Assembly (NCBI GenBank): GCA_030147845.1
Contig: JASBUN010000058.1
Coordinates: 124,001 to 188,000, forward strand
Direction of reading: 5' to 3'
Source: Gammaproteobacteria bacterium
GTDB taxonomy: Bacteria; Pseudomonadota; Gammaproteobacteria; JASBUN01
Length of the DNA: 64,000 nt
Below are positions 1 through 9,207 of this stretch, piece by piece; positions within the stretch are counted from its first letter, which is position 1; each line of letters starts with the position of its first letter. The translations under genes were made by a program, and so were the position numbers. The notes beneath the pieces are model-generated. The model made no database searches, was not told the origin of the DNA, and saw nothing but the letters and a program-made list of their open reading frames with translations.

Positions 1-168
1 TGGAAAAAAGGAGCGCGAATATTCGACGATCAGCGGTTCCTTCGCTTGCCTGCCTTCGCCTGCTTGACTCAAACGCCGGGGCCGCCAGAACATTCGATCC
101 AAAGCCCAAATCAGGCCGGTGACCACGGCCGCGAAAAATAAGATGGTCGGAAAGTCAAACTGTATCAT
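1..168 (-). CDS. lepB: Signal peptidase I, N-terminal fragment (cut by window edge)
   Basis: The 56 visible codons start at ATG 168 and run off the left edge. They show one hydrophobic membrane helix (residues about 4-23, ending LIWALDRMFW), a basic RPRR turn, and the EPLIVEYSRSFFP segment that precedes the catalytic Ser region in LepB proteins. LepB cleaves signal peptides of exported preproteins on the periplasmic face of the inner membrane. The gene lies 61 bp downstream of lepA on the same strand, the usual lepA-lepB order. The catalytic Ser/Lys dyad is outside the window, so activity cannot be judged. Confidence 0.85.
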   Translation of the reverse strand, partial: MIQFDFPTILFFAAVVTGLIWALDRMFWRPRRLSQAGEGRQAKEPLIVEYSRSFFP

Positions 169-229
169 CGGGCACCATTTTATTGTTGATATGCATCTCG
201 CATAAAATCGCAGACCCAGCGATCAGGGG

Positions 230-2044
230 CTACTTCTTGCCCACCTGTAGCACCGCCAGAAATGCCTCCTGGGGAATCTCTACCCTGCCCACTTGCTTCA
301 TGCGCTTTTTGCCGGCCTTTTGCTTCTCCAGCAATTTTCTTTTACGCGAAACATCACCGCCATAGCATTTAGCGGTGACGTTCTTACGCAGCGCCTTAAC
401 GGTGGTACGGGCGATAATTTGCGAACCAATGGCCGCTTGAATAGCAACATCGAACATCTGCCGCGGTATGATCTCACGCATCCTGTCTGCAAGATCACGA
501 CCGCGCGCCTGCGACTGGCTCCGGTGCACAATGACCGACAGCGCATCGACGCGATCACCGTTAATCAATACATCCAATTTCACCAGTGCTTCAGCCTGAA
601 AGCGCTCGAAAGCGTAGTCAAAGGATGCGAAGCCTCGGCTGACCGATTTGAGCCGATCGAAAAAATCCAGCACCACCTCGCTCAGCGGTAGTTCATAAAC
701 AAGTGACACTTGACCGCCCAAGTACTTCATATCGCGTTGTACGCCGCGCTTTTCCACGCACAGGTTGATGACGGGTCCAACGTAATCTTGTGGCACCAGA
801 ATCGATCCACGGATGATCGGTTCGCGGATCTCAGCGATCTGGTTCACCGGCGGAAGATCGGCCGGATTGTCAACATGCAGCACCTCGTCCTTGGTATTCA
901 GCACTTCGTAAATCACCGTCGGCGCCGTGGTGATCAAATTGAGATTGTATTCCCGCTCCAGGCGTTCCTGGACGATCTCCATGTGCAGCATGCCAAGAAA
1001 GCCGCAGCGGAACCCAAAACCCAAAGCCTGCGATGTCTCCGGTTCGTAGTGCAGCGCGGCGTCATTGAGGCGCAGTTTGGACAACGCATCGCGAAATGGC
1101 TCATAGTCGTCGGCGTCGACCGGGAATAGTCCCGAGAACACCCGCGGCTGCATGTAACGAAAACCTGGCAATGCCTTGTCGGCTGGTCGGTCCGCGGCGG
1201 TGAGCGTATCGCCGACCGGCGCGCCGTTGATGTCTTTAATACCGGCAATAATAAAACCGACGTCGCCGGCACTCAAATCATCGCGTTCGACACGCTTCGG
1301 GGTAAATACGCCGACCGCATCGACTTGATAACTGCGCCCGGTGGACATGACCTGGATCTTCTGCCGCGGGCGTACGGTTCCGTGCATGATGCGCACTAAT
1401 GATATGACGCCAAGATAGTTGTCGAACCAGGAATCAATAATCAGCGCTTGCAGCGGCGCGTCGGGATCGCCCTGCGGCGGCGGTACACGCCGGATCAATA
1501 CGTCGAGCAAATCCTCTACACCGACGCCGGTCTTGGCGCTAACGAAAATAGCGTCTTGCGCCTCGATGCCGATGATATCTTCGATCTGCTGAATGACGCG
1601 CTGAGGTTCCGCCGAGGGTAGATCGATCTTATTGAGCACCGGCACCACTTCGAGACCCAGCTCGATGGCGGTGTAACAATTGGCTACACTCTGAGCCTCG
1701 ACGCCCTGGGAAGCATCGACGACCAGCAGTGCGCCCTCGCAAGCGGCCAGTGACCTCGACACCTCGTAGGAAAAGTCGACATGCCCTGGTGTGTCAATGA
1801 AGTTGAGCTGGTATGTGCAGCCATCCCGCGCCGCGTAATCCAGCGACACGCTCTGTGCTTTGATGGTGATGCCTCGTTCACGTTCCAGATCCATGGAATC
1901 GAGTACCTGTGCCTGCATCTCGCGGTCGGCCAAACCGCCACATACTTGGATAAAACGATCAGCCAGTGTGGATTTTCCGTGGTCGATATGGGCAATAATG
2001 GAAAAATTGCGTACCAACTGCATCGAATCAGAGGGTTGTGACAT
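230..2044 (-). CDS. lepA: Elongation factor 4 (LepA), ribosomal back-translocase GTPase
   Basis: This 604-residue protein is about the usual LepA length (~600). It has the GTPase P-loop AHIDHGKST near residues 18-26, the switch/G3 motif DTPGHVDF near residue 84 and NKID further on. It ends in the Lys/Arg-rich LepA C-terminal domain ([19 protein letters not shown]). LepA binds the ribosome and uses GTP in translation elongation or initiation under stress. Met8 (MQLVRNFS) is an alternative start that fits the family N-terminus equally well. The gene sits between the thioredoxin-fold gene and lepB, as in many gammaproteobacteria. Confidence 0.97.
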   Translation of the reverse strand: MSQPSDSMQLVRNFSIIAHIDHGKSTLADRFIQVCGGLADREMQAQVLDSMDLERERGITIKAQSVSLDYAARDGCTYQLNFIDTPGHVDFSYEVSRSLAACEGALLVVDASQGVEAQSVANCYTAIELGLEVVPVLNKIDLPSAEPQRVIQQIEDIIGIEAQDAIFVSAKTGVGVEDLLDVLIRRVPPPQGDPDAPLQALIIDSWFDNYLGVISLVRIMHGTVRPRQKIQVMSTGRSYQVDAVGVFTPKRVERDDLSAGDVGFIIAGIKDINGAPVGDTLTAADRPADKALPGFRYMQPRVFSGLFPVDADDYEPFRDALSKLRLNDAALHYEPETSQALGFGFRCGFLGMLHMEIVQERLEREYNLNLITTAPTVIYEVLNTKDEVLHVDNPADLPPVNQIAEIREPIIRGSILVPQDYVGPVINLCVEKRGVQRDMKYLGGQVSLVYELPLSEVVLDFFDRLKSVSRGFASFDYAFERFQAEALVKLDVLINGDRVDALSVIVHRSQSQARGRDLADRMREIIPRQMFDVAIQAAIGSQIIARTTVKALRKNVTAKCYGGDVSRKRKLLEKQKAGKKRMKQVGRVEIPQEAFLAVLQVGKK

Positions 2045-2086
2045 AAATTCAGGTTCTTTGCACGCAGCCGGCGTGAAGGTTCGGAG

Positions 2087-2329
2087 TCAATGATCGCTCA
2101 GAAAACGATCGAGCGCCTGCATATCCAGGGTATAGTGGCAGATTTCGCGCTCGCCCGCCATCAACACCGGGATTTCCAAACCGTAACGTTCGCCCAGCTG
2201 CGGATCGCTGTCGATATCGATGATCGTCACCCGGCAGTCGCGCCCGTCGAGCGCGCGCCGCAACTCGAGTTCCATCTCCTCGCATAAGTGACAGCCGGCG
2301 CGGCCCAGTAGACGAAGATCCACGCTCAA
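2087..2329 (-). CDS. Glutaredoxin-like thioredoxin-fold protein (DUF836 type)
   Basis: This is an 80-residue protein with a CHLC redox motif near residues 13-16 (GRAGCHLCEEME) and the cis-Pro turn IPVL near residue 53, both hallmarks of the glutaredoxin fold. The family is known as DUF836 or YruB-like; its partner is unknown, and a dithiol redox role in the cytoplasm is inferred. The start overlaps the stop of the upstream protease gene by 4 bp, so the two are probably co-transcribed. The gene commonly sits between mucD and lepA in gammaproteobacteria. Confidence 0.85.
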   Translation of the reverse strand: MSVDLRLLGRAGCHLCEEMELELRRALDGRDCRVTIIDIDSDPQLGERYGLEIPVLMAGEREICHYTLDMQALDRFLSDH

Positions 2330-3774
2330 GACGCCGGCAACCGCAACGTCAGAAACAACGGGCCGCCCTTACGGTGAACCAGAACCGATACCAGCTTGCC
2401 GGCACCAAGCCCCTTAACCACCCTGTGAAACTGGTCCACGCTGGTGATCTTGACACCGTCGAGCATGGCAATCGCGTCACCCGCGCGCAATCCTGCCTGC
2501 TCCGCGGGACCTGGCGCCACGCGCTCTACGATCACGCCGTTTTTGCTCAGGTCCAGCGCTTCACGCTGCGCGTCGGTGGGCAGCGTAATAGCCAACCCGA
2601 GACGACTATTGAGCGACTCCTGCGGCTTCGCCTCAGGAGCCTGCGCCTCCGCCTGCGGCGCGTCCGGCAGTTCCCGAATCGCGACGCTCAACTCGACCGG
2701 CTTGCGGTTACGTATGACGGTTACCCGCGCCTTCGAGCCCACTGCAGTGTTACCCACCATCGGCGGCAACGAGCTGGAATGATCGACCACGCGGCCATCG
2801 TATTTTATGATGACATCGCCGACGTGGATGCCGGCCTTTGCCGCCGGGCTATCGGGCAGCACGCGTGCGACCAATGCGCCGTATGGCTTGTCGAGTCCGA
2901 AAGATTGCGCCAGATCGCCGTTGACGTCCTGAATAAACACACCCAACCACCCACGTGACACTTTACCGCTGGTCTTGAGTTGTTCCACAACACGCATGGC
3001 GGTATCGCTGGGAATGGCGAACGACAAGCCCATGTAGCCGCCGGTGCGGCTGAATATTTGCGAGTTGACGCCGACCACCTCGCCGTTCAGATTAAACAAC
3101 GGCCCACCGGAATTGCCGGGATTAATGGCAACGTCAGTCTGAATAAACGGCACATAATTCTCATTCGGTAGGGCTCGTCCTTTTGCGCTCACGATGCCGG
3201 CGGTGACCGAATGATCGAACCCAAACGGGGAACCGATCGCCAACACCCACTCGCCGACTTTGAGTCGGTTGGAGTCACCGATGCGCACCACCGGTAGGCC
3301 TTTAGCTTCGATTTTCAACAGTGCGATATCGCTGGACTTATCCATTCCGACCACGCGCGCATTGAACTCACGTCGATCGCTGAGGCGGACGACAATCTCG
3401 TTACCGCCACGCACCACGTGACGATTGGTCAAAATGTAGCCGTCCTGCGAAATGATAAAACCGGAACCGAGCGACTCGCGCGGCACATTGGGCATCTCGC
3501 GCCCGCGGTCCTCGAAGAACTTACGCAATAGTTCGTCGAACGGAGTGCCTTCCGGAAGCTGCGGCGCCTGGCGCCCTTCGGGCGCGGCTTGATCGCCGTC
3601 AGTGCTCGCTTTGCCGCCGACGGTGCTCACGTTGACGACCGCCGGGCGCACTTGCTCGACCAGCGCGGTGAAATCGGGCAAACCGCGCACCGCAGGGGCG
3701 GCGCCGGAACGGGTGGCAAGCAATGCCAGGGCTGCACAACACAGCAGCGCCACGTAAGGCCGTCTGGAGATCAT
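2326..3774 (-). CDS. mucD: DegQ/MucD-type periplasmic serine endoprotease
   Basis: This 482-residue protease starts at ATG 3774; the frame stays open further upstream, but that part would overlap rseC and lacks a signal sequence. From this Met there is a clear signal peptide (MISRRPYVALLCCAALALLA, cleaved near residue 26). The HtrA trypsin-like domain carries His119 (TNRHVV), Asp149 (SSDIAL) and Ser222 (GNSGGP), followed by two PDZ domains (about 265-355 and 385-480). DegQ/MucD proteins degrade or chaperone misfolded periplasmic proteins. Placement directly after rseA-rseB-rseC matches the Pseudomonas algU-mucABCD cluster and suggests sigmaE control. mucD is a name by context; degQ or degP would also fit. 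Confidence 0.95.
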   Translation of the reverse strand: MISRRPYVALLCCAALALLATRSGAAPAVRGLPDFTALVEQVRPAVVNVSTVGGKASTDGDQAAPEGRQAPQLPEGTPFDELLRKFFEDRGREMPNVPRESLGSGFIISQDGYILTNRHVVRGGNEIVVRLSDRREFNARVVGMDKSSDIALLKIEAKGLPVVRIGDSNRLKVGEWVLAIGSPFGFDHSVTAGIVSAKGRALPNENYVPFIQTDVAINPGNSGGPLFNLNGEVVGVNSQIFSRTGGYMGLSFAIPSDTAMRVVEQLKTSGKVSRGWLGVFIQDVNGDLAQSFGLDKPYGALVARVLPDSPAAKAGIHVGDVIIKYDGRVVDHSSSLPPMVGNTAVGSKARVTVIRNRKPVELSVAIRELPDAPQAEAQAPEAKPQESLNSRLGLAITLPTDAQREALDLSKNGVIVERVAPGPAEQAGLRAGDAIAMLDGVKITSVDQFHRVVKGLGAGKLVSVLVHRKGGPLFLTLRLPAS

Positions 3775-3829
3775 GTTAAAACCTTTATTGCGGAGGGGTC
3801 GCGGGATGTGTTTCGAATTATAATCTAAA

Positions 3830-4312
3830 TCAGTGGCTAAACGCACGGTTTGGAATCGCCACCAGGGTATCCAAACGTCGCAACACGACTGGCTGATAAC
3901 GTGGGTCGGCACCAATTCGGCGGCCGAAGCGGCGTACCTGGGCAAAACCAAACAACAATCCGGCCAGCCCAAAGAGCGTCGCAAGCGTCTCGGCATCGAA
4001 ACCCGAACTATGCCCCAGAACCTGGCCAAGCACAGCGCTGGCTAACATAAACAGCAAGGGCATGGTGTAGACCATCAGCGAGCCGCGTACCAGCGCGCTC
4101 TCCTGCAAGCCGATGACGACCCGTTCGCCGGCATGGGCGCCTACACCATTCAGCGCACGTACACGCGTACGCCGCTGACCAAGGACTTTAGACAGGGTGG
4201 CGGTGCCACAACCCTTGTTCGCGGCGCAACTACCGCAAGTGGATTGACGTTGTGTCTCGACCCAGACAAAGCCGTCCTCTTCGCTGACCACGGTGGCGGT
4301 TTCCTCGATCAT
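3830..4312 (-). CDS. rseC: RseC/MucC-type regulator of sigmaE (SoxR-reducing system protein)
   Basis: This is a 160-residue inner-membrane protein. The N-terminus holds a cysteine cluster (CGSCAANKGC, about residues 22-31), followed by two adjacent transmembrane helices around 80-120 (LMVYTMPLLFMLASAVLG and TLATLFGLAGLLFGF). RseC proteins affect sigmaE activity and, in E. coli, reduction of SoxR. The start overlaps the rseB stop by 4 bp (ATGA), indicating translational coupling within rpoE-rseABC. Confidence 0.93.
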   Translation of the reverse strand: MIEETATVVSEEDGFVWVETQRQSTCGSCAANKGCGTATLSKVLGQRRTRVRALNGVGAHAGERVVIGLQESALVRGSLMVYTMPLLFMLASAVLGQVLGHSSGFDAETLATLFGLAGLLFGFAQVRRFGRRIGADPRYQPVVLRRLDTLVAIPNRAFSH

Positions 4313-5316
4313 TTGCCGCCACCGTCCTTGCCCGGTTGGTACACGACCGACTTGCCGATCATCATTACCGTAGCCTTGGGTACTTCACCGACTACAGTCA
4401 CCTGATGGCCCGAGACTACCGCGCCATACGCGTTCACGGCCCCCATATGGGAAACGCCTTTGAACAGCTTCTCGCGCGGATTGGGCGCCTCGATGTAGAC
4501 GGAAACGGAAGCCAATCCGTCGCTGAACATCATGTGATCGACCGGCATACGGCTGGTTGGAATGCCGTGCTCATTGTGCATGGTCATATTGAAGCCGGGC
4601 GGCAGGTGCGTGACCCGCCACCGGCGTTCGGCGACGCCGCCGGTAGCCGGACGCGCTGCCGACCCCGACTTCGGTTCGCGAAACCAATTGTAGCCCTGAC
4701 CGCTAACCTCCGGCTTGAGATCCGCATGCGGGATGCGATCAACTATATGCAGGCTCGTGAACATCATTTGCTCAATCGGTTTTCCCGCTTCGTTGACCAG
4801 ATCGGATTTCAGTAACATGCCGGTACTGTCGTCCAACCAGAGCCGGTAGCCATAGCGATACTGATCGCGCGACTTGATTTGTATGACCTGCGCCGCACGG
4901 CCGGTCATGCGGTCCTTGGCCAGCATATTCAGCGAATAATACTTGCTCAGCGATTTATCCAGATCCAGCAGACCCTGGGGAATATAATTGCGTGGGCGGC
5001 TTTTCTCGACCACCACGGTACGGCTATCGGGCAAAATACAGGTCAGAAGATTGTTGTCGCGCAGAATTTCGCGCGCCGATCCGTTCAGCGAGATCAAGCG
5101 TTCGTGCTCACCATCGGCGTCAGCGGCATGCACAATACGCATGGCTTCGATCTGGTCATCGTGAATGAAGATAAACGAACCCTCATAGTTGAGGGTTTTA
5201 ACGGCATGCGCCATTTTCTCCAGCCAGGCTTGCGCCTGTTTGGCCGAATCTTCGGCTCCGTATGCCGCGAACGACAGCAGAAGAAGTAAATATAAGCCTA
5301 TGCGCGCCATTAGCAT
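4309..5316 (-). CDS. rseB: Periplasmic sigmaE regulator RseB/MucB
   Basis: This 335-residue protein has a signal peptide (MLMARIGLYLLLLLSFAAYG, cleaved before about residue 21), then the MucB/RseB two-domain fold. The N-terminal LolA-like domain contains LNYEGSFIFIHDDQIEAMRI, and the C-terminal domain includes WRVTHLPPGF. RseB binds the periplasmic part of RseA, shields it from DegS cleavage, and senses lipoprotein or LPS stress. It lies 9 bp after rseA and overlaps rseC by 4 bp. Confidence 0.96.
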   Translation of the reverse strand: MLMARIGLYLLLLLSFAAYGAEDSAKQAQAWLEKMAHAVKTLNYEGSFIFIHDDQIEAMRIVHAADADGEHERLISLNGSAREILRDNNLLTCILPDSRTVVVEKSRPRNYIPQGLLDLDKSLSKYYSLNMLAKDRMTGRAAQVIQIKSRDQYRYGYRLWLDDSTGMLLKSDLVNEAGKPIEQMMFTSLHIVDRIPHADLKPEVSGQGYNWFREPKSGSAARPATGGVAERRWRVTHLPPGFNMTMHNEHGIPTSRMPVDHMMFSDGLASVSVYIEAPNPREKLFKGVSHMGAVNAYGAVVSGHQVTVVGEVPKATVMMIGKSVVYQPGKDGGGK

Positions 5317-5325
5317 GCCGACTCT

Positions 5326-5925
5326 CTACTGTTGCTCGGGTTTCGGGTCATATCCGGCAATACGCACGTAATGCAGCATTCCTTGAAGATTGGTTTCCGA
5401 GGAATACTCATTATGATTGACGAGAAAGCCATTCAGTCGAGCTTCGATTTCCGGCTTCTGCATATTCCAGCGAATGCCGCCGACGCGCACGTAGGAACTC
5501 GGCGTCGCCGCATTACGCGCTACCGTCGCCACTTCCTGGCCAGCACCTACACCACGCGCACCGTCCAACTCACGCACCCCCAGAATAGCCAGCGTCGCCA
5601 CCGATGCAGCGATCGCCAGTCCAGCCACGGGGCGTAGTATTCGGCTAAGCAGCGGTGTCGATCGGCTATGTAAGCCGGGTTCGCTTTCCAACGCCAGGCT
5701 GATTCGATCGGCCAAGCCGCGATCCACACCAATCGGTAATTCGTGATGTAAGGCATCGCGGATCAAATGGAAGCGCTCCCAGCGCTGTTTCAATGCGTCA
5801 TCCCCGCACAGTCGCCGAAGCAACAGCGGCTGTTCGGACGGCGCCAACTCATCGTCCATCAACGAGGACATTTGCTCATCGATTTTGTCAGTCATCATCA
5901 TTTCCTCGCGTACACCGAGATTCAA
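5326..5925 (-). CDS. rseA: Anti-sigmaE factor RseA/MucA
   Basis: This 199-residue anti-sigma factor has a cytoplasmic sigma-binding N-terminus (DKIDEQMSSLMDDELAPSEQ, then RWERFHLIRDALHHELP), a single membrane helix at about 95-112 (VAGLAIAASVATLAILGV), and a periplasmic tail. RseA holds sigmaE at the membrane until regulated proteolysis releases it. Its start overlaps the rpoE stop by 4 bp (ATGA), so sigma and anti-sigma are translationally coupled. Met9 or Met10 could be the true start instead of Met1. Confidence 0.94.
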   Translation of the reverse strand: MNLGVREEMMMTDKIDEQMSSLMDDELAPSEQPLLLRRLCGDDALKQRWERFHLIRDALHHELPIGVDRGLADRISLALESEPGLHSRSTPLLSRILRPVAGLAIAASVATLAILGVRELDGARGVGAGQEVATVARNAATPSSYVRVGGIRWNMQKPEIEARLNGFLVNHNEYSSETNLQGMLHYVRIAGYDPKPEQQ

Positions 5926-6497
5926 CTCAACAATGGACGCAGCTTAGTGTCGATGGCCTCGCGCGCCCGGAAGATTCGTGATCGCACGGTACCCACCGGA
6001 CACGCCATGGTTTGTGCGATTTCGTCATAGCTCATACCTTCCAATTCACGCAGAGTAATAGCGGTACGCAAATCTTCGGGCAGGTCGTCGATGGCGCCCA
6101 GGATCGTGTTTTTGATCTCGTCGGTCATCAGTAAATGCTCCGGTGTCTCCATTTCCTTTAAGTGCGTTACGCCGCTATATTGCTCGGCATCGACGGCGTC
6201 GATATCTGCGTCCGGCGGGCGGCGCGACTGCGCCACCAGGTGATTCTTAGCCGTATTGATGGCGATGCGGTAGATCCAGGTGTAAAACGCACTGTCTCCC
6301 CGGAACCGCGGCAACGCCCGATACGCTTTGAGGAAAGTGTCCTGAGCGACATCAAGCGCCTCGTGCGAATCGTGCACATAACGGGAGATCAGCTGCACGA
6401 TCTTGTGCTGGTATTTTCGGACCAGAACATCGAACGCCTGCTTGTCACCTCGCTGCACTCGTTTGACCAATTCTTGGTCAACGCTATGTTCGCCCAT
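5922..6497 (-). CDS. rpoE: Extracytoplasmic-function sigma factor sigmaE (RpoE/AlgU)
   Basis: This 191-residue ECF sigma factor has the usual length. Region 2 contains YVHDSHEALDVAQDTFLKAYRALPRF and FYTWIYRIAINTAKNHL. Region 4 contains LPEDLRTAITLRELEGMSYDEIA and GTVRSRIFRARE. It directs RNA polymerase to envelope-stress promoters. A promoter-like GAACTA-N16-TCTATGA lies about 50 bp upstream, consistent with autoregulation. It is first in the rpoE-rseA-rseB-rseC-mucD unit. Confidence 0.97.
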   Translation of the reverse strand: MGEHSVDQELVKRVQRGDKQAFDVLVRKYQHKIVQLISRYVHDSHEALDVAQDTFLKAYRALPRFRGDSAFYTWIYRIAINTAKNHLVAQSRRPPDADIDAVDAEQYSGVTHLKEMETPEHLLMTDEIKNTILGAIDDLPEDLRTAITLRELEGMSYDEIAQTMACPVGTVRSRIFRAREAIDTKLRPLLS

Positions 6498-6543
6498 ACG
6501 GGCTTTCCCCTTTCACCGGCACATTACTCCCTGTGCTTATTGG

Positions 6544-6572
6544 TCATAGACCCCTGACAACACGAATAGTTC
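6544..6572 (-). promoter_or_regulatory. Candidate sigmaE-dependent promoter of rpoE
   Basis: Read on the minus strand, GAACTA (6572-6567) is followed by a 16-nt spacer and TCTATGA (6550-6544). The known sigmaE/AlgU consensus is GAACTT-N16/17-TCTGA, so the -35 differs at one position and the -10 keeps TCT and GA with an AT insertion. It lies 47 bp before the rpoE start, a sensible 5' leader. Autoregulation through such a promoter is well established in the family; here it is read from sequence only. Confidence 0.6.
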
Positions 6573-6578
6573 TGTAAC

Positions 6579-6603
6579 CCGACAATATATTGGCTATTGT
6601 CGG
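6579..6603. repeat. 9-bp perfect inverted repeat between rpoE and nadB
   Basis: CCGACAATA (6579-6587) and TATTGTCGG (6595-6603) are perfect reverse complements around a 7-nt spacer. The repeat lies just upstream of the rpoE promoter and about 90 bp before nadB. It has no T-run, so an operator for a dimeric regulator is more likely than a terminator. No specific regulator can be named. Confidence 0.5.
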
Positions 6604-6693
6604 CCATCCACCACGCAGGCTCAACTTCGGCGACCGCGCGGACAAATATCCCGGTTTTGTGCCCGAACGGCAATTCGGTACACTAGCACCATT

Positions 6694-8325
6694 ATGCAAG
6701 AGTCATTCAATTTCGATGTTCTGGTGATCGGCAGCGGCGCTGCCGGTCTCAGCGTGGCATTACGCATGGCGGAACGGGCGCGCGTGGCGGTATTGTCCAA
6801 AGGTCCGATCAAGGAAGGCAATACCTTCTACGCCCAGGGTGGCATTGCTGCAGTCCTCGACGATCGGGATTCGACCGAATCGCACATCGAAGACACGATC
6901 AACGCCGGCGCCGGCCTGTGCGACCCCGGTATCGTCCGTCTCACTGTCGAGCGCGCGCCGGCGGCGGTACGCTGGCTGATCGACCTCGGTATGCCATTCA
7001 CGCGCGAGGCCGAGGATCAGACCCCAAACGGCTATCACCTGACCCGCGAGGGCGGCCACAGCCACCGGCGCGTCATCCATGCCGCCGATGCCACCGGCGA
7101 AGCGTTGGAAAACACACTTGAACAACAAGTTCGTAATCACCCCAACATCAAGTTGTTCGAGCGACATTTGGCCGTCGATCTGATTACCGGCACGAAACTC
7201 GGTCTCGCCAGCGGCCGCTGCCTCGGCGCCTATGTGCTTGATCGTGTGCGTGGACATGTAGACCCATTCACCGCACGCTTCGTGGTCATAGCCACCGGCG
7301 GCGCAAGCAAGGTCTATCTTTACACCAGCAATCCGGATACCGCCACGGGCGACGGGATCGCCATGGCCTGGCGGGCCGGCTGCCGGGTCGGCAACCTGGA
7401 ATTCAACCAATTCCACCCGACCTGCCTGTACCATCCGAAAGCAAAGTCGTCGCTGGTCACGGAAGCGGTGCGCGGCGAAGGCGGTAAACTGTTACTGCCC
7501 GACGGCAGCCAATTCATGCAACGCTTCGATCCTCGCGGCGAGCTGGCGCCGCGCGATATTGTCGCGCGTGTCATCGATCACGAAATGAAGCGGCTGGGCG
7601 CCGAATGTGTTTACTTAGATATCAGTCATAAGCCATCGGAATTTATACGTAATTACTTCCCAAACGTATACGCGCGCTGCCTCGAATTTGGCTTTGATAT
7701 GACGCGTGAGCCGATCCCGGTGGTTCCGGCGGCTCACTATACTTGCGGCGGCGTGATGACGGATAAACATGGCTGCACCGACGTCGAAGGGCTATACGCG
7801 GTCGGCGAAGTCGCCTTCACGGGTCTGCACGGCGCCAATCGTATGGCCAGCAATTCGTTGCTGGAATGTCTCGTGTTTGGCGCGGCCGCCAGCGAACATA
7901 TCAGCGCGCAGCTCGATAGCGCGCCGCAGCCGCCGACGCCACCGCCGTGGGACGAGAGCCGCGTGACCGATTCCGATGAAGAGGTGGTGGTGTCCCATAA
8001 CTGGGAAGAGTTACGGCACTTCATGTGGGACTATGTCGGAATCGTGCGCACCGACAAGCGCCTGCAGCGCGCGCGGCGCCGGGCCGAACTGCTATTGCAT
8101 GAAATCGACGAATATTATGGCAATTTCCGTATTACCAACGATCTTATCGAGCTGCGTAATCTCGCCATGGTCGCGAATCTGATTATTCGCTCGGCGCAGG
8201 AACGCAAGGAAAGTCGCGGTTTACACTATACATTGGATTATCCACACCGCGACCCGAGCCATCCGCCGGCCAATACGATTCTGACCCCTGCGAATTTTGC
8301 TGGTCGTCACCGGCCTGCGGCATAA
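6694..8325 (+). CDS. nadB: L-aspartate oxidase
   Basis: This 543-residue flavoprotein is the expected length for NadB. It oxidises L-aspartate to iminoaspartate with FAD, the first step of NAD synthesis. The FAD dinucleotide fold is at the N-terminus ([19 protein letters not shown], residues 9-27). Further motifs are [28 protein letters not shown] and the [15 protein letters not shown] segment shared with fumarate reductase flavoproteins. NadB differs from SdhA, also present here, in lacking the covalent-FAD His context. It is monocistronic and divergent from rpoE; a weak promoter (TTGTGC-N16-TACACT) lies close to the start. Confidence 0.97.
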   Translation: MQESFNFDVLVIGSGAAGLSVALRMAERARVAVLSKGPIKEGNTFYAQGGIAAVLDDRDSTESHIEDTINAGAGLCDPGIVRLTVERAPAAVRWLIDLGMPFTREAEDQTPNGYHLTREGGHSHRRVIHAADATGEALENTLEQQVRNHPNIKLFERHLAVDLITGTKLGLASGRCLGAYVLDRVRGHVDPFTARFVVIATGGASKVYLYTSNPDTATGDGIAMAWRAGCRVGNLEFNQFHPTCLYHPKAKSSLVTEAVRGEGGKLLLPDGSQFMQRFDPRGELAPRDIVARVIDHEMKRLGAECVYLDISHKPSEFIRNYFPNVYARCLEFGFDMTREPIPVVPAAHYTCGGVMTDKHGCTDVEGLYAVGEVAFTGLHGANRMASNSLLECLVFGAAASEHISAQLDSAPQPPTPPPWDESRVTDSDEEVVVSHNWEELRHFMWDYVGIVRTDKRLQRARRRAELLLHEIDEYYGNFRITNDLIELRNLAMVANLIIRSAQERKESRGLHYTLDYPHRDPSHPPANTILTPANFAGRHRPAA

Positions 8326-8394
8326 TATTTTTTAAATTCGATTAATTATTATATAATTTTAACGTAACTTCTGTCTGATTAACCGGCCGCATAG
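8326..8394. other. AT-rich spacer between convergent nadB and ygfX
   Basis: This 69-bp stretch is unusually AT-rich for the window, with runs of T and A around 8328-8362. It separates two convergent genes. No strong GC stem was found, so a terminator cannot be claimed. Confidence 0.4.
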
Positions 8395-8853
8395 CTAGTC
8401 CTCCGGCTTCTCTCGTCGGGCTTGCAACCGCAAGCGCACCAGCAAGCGACGAAAGGTACGCGCATCCAGAGAGTCCGGCATTAACACCAACGACCGGCTG
8501 CCGTGTGCTTGCGTAGCAAAATTAAGCAGTAGTAAGCGCGGATGGGCATAGGAAGTTGGCCGTAACTGCGCAGGCATCGCCTCACCGTAGGCCGACATCA
8601 GCGTCCAGTCGCCCTCACGCTCCCAAACCGCGGAGCCCAGGGCACTGCGCCCCCGTCCCAACACGTGCGTGTTAAAGGTGTAGTACAAGCTCATGATCAC
8701 CGAACCGGCGATCGCCAGGGTCAGCCACGGCGGCAACGGCAAGCTCAGCACCGCGGCCATCGCAGCGGCATGAATCAGCAATAAAGCCAACGCTAATTGA
8801 CGTGAACTATGCGGCCTAACATGAAGCGGCGGCTCGGATTTGTTCGATGACAC
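8395..8853 (-). CDS. ygfX: YgfX/CptA-family membrane protein, SdhE neighbour
   Basis: This is a protein of about 152 residues with two closely spaced membrane helices (LALALLLIHAAAMAAVLSLP and LTLAIAGSVIMSLYYTF) and a cytoplasmic tail ending in a basic RRLLVRLRLQARRE stretch. This is the pattern of YgfX (CptA), which is genetically tied to sdhE and in E. coli has been linked to cytoskeletal inhibition. The start is uncertain: the frame opens at TTG 8859, GTG 8853 is used here, and both overlap the end of sdhE. Identification rests on topology and on adjacency to sdhE. Confidence 0.75.
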   Translation of the reverse strand: MSSNKSEPPLHVRPHSSRQLALALLLIHAAAMAAVLSLPLPPWLTLAIAGSVIMSLYYTFNTHVLGRGRSALGSAVWEREGDWTLMSAYGEAMPAQLRPTSYAHPRLLLLNFATQAHGSRSLVLMPDSLDARTFRRLLVRLRLQARREKPED

Positions 8854-9100
8854 GGGCAATCTCCGGATCGGTGGTAACGGATTTTCCCATCAGTAGTTCA
8901 AACAGCAGCGCATCGGGATAGTCGAGTAAGGTGATGAACGCCGTACGATCGGTCGGACTCAGCTGGTCGTAGCAGCGCGCGACGAATGCCTGCAGCAACA
9001 GGTCCAATTCCAACATACCCCGGCGGCAACGCCAAGTGATTTGCCGCTTGAGAGGCGGCTCAGGCAGACTCGAGCCCGACGACCGCCGCGCGCCGATCAC
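8816..9100 (-). CDS. sdhE: Succinate dehydrogenase flavinylation factor SdhE
   Basis: This 94-residue protein starts with GTG. It carries the SdhE signature RRGMLELDLLLQAF (RGMxE at about residues 27-31) and the helical DLLDYPDALLFELLMG region. SdhE binds SdhA and promotes covalent attachment of FAD. It lies 107 bp downstream of sdhB on the same strand, the expected position for a maturation factor of the complex. The N-terminus before KRQITWRCRRGM may be shorter than annotated. Confidence 0.92.
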   Translation of the reverse strand: MIGARRSSGSSLPEPPLKRQITWRCRRGMLELDLLLQAFVARCYDQLSPTDRTAFITLLDYPDALLFELLMGKSVTTDPEIARVIEQIRAAASC

Positions 9101-9207
9101 GGCTTACCCCAAATTATAGACCGCATCCGGGCGCATCCGGGGCATGGTCCGCATTTCTGGCCACAACGACGCCGGCATGCAGGTTGTCGGCCGAAACGCG
9201 TCATCAT

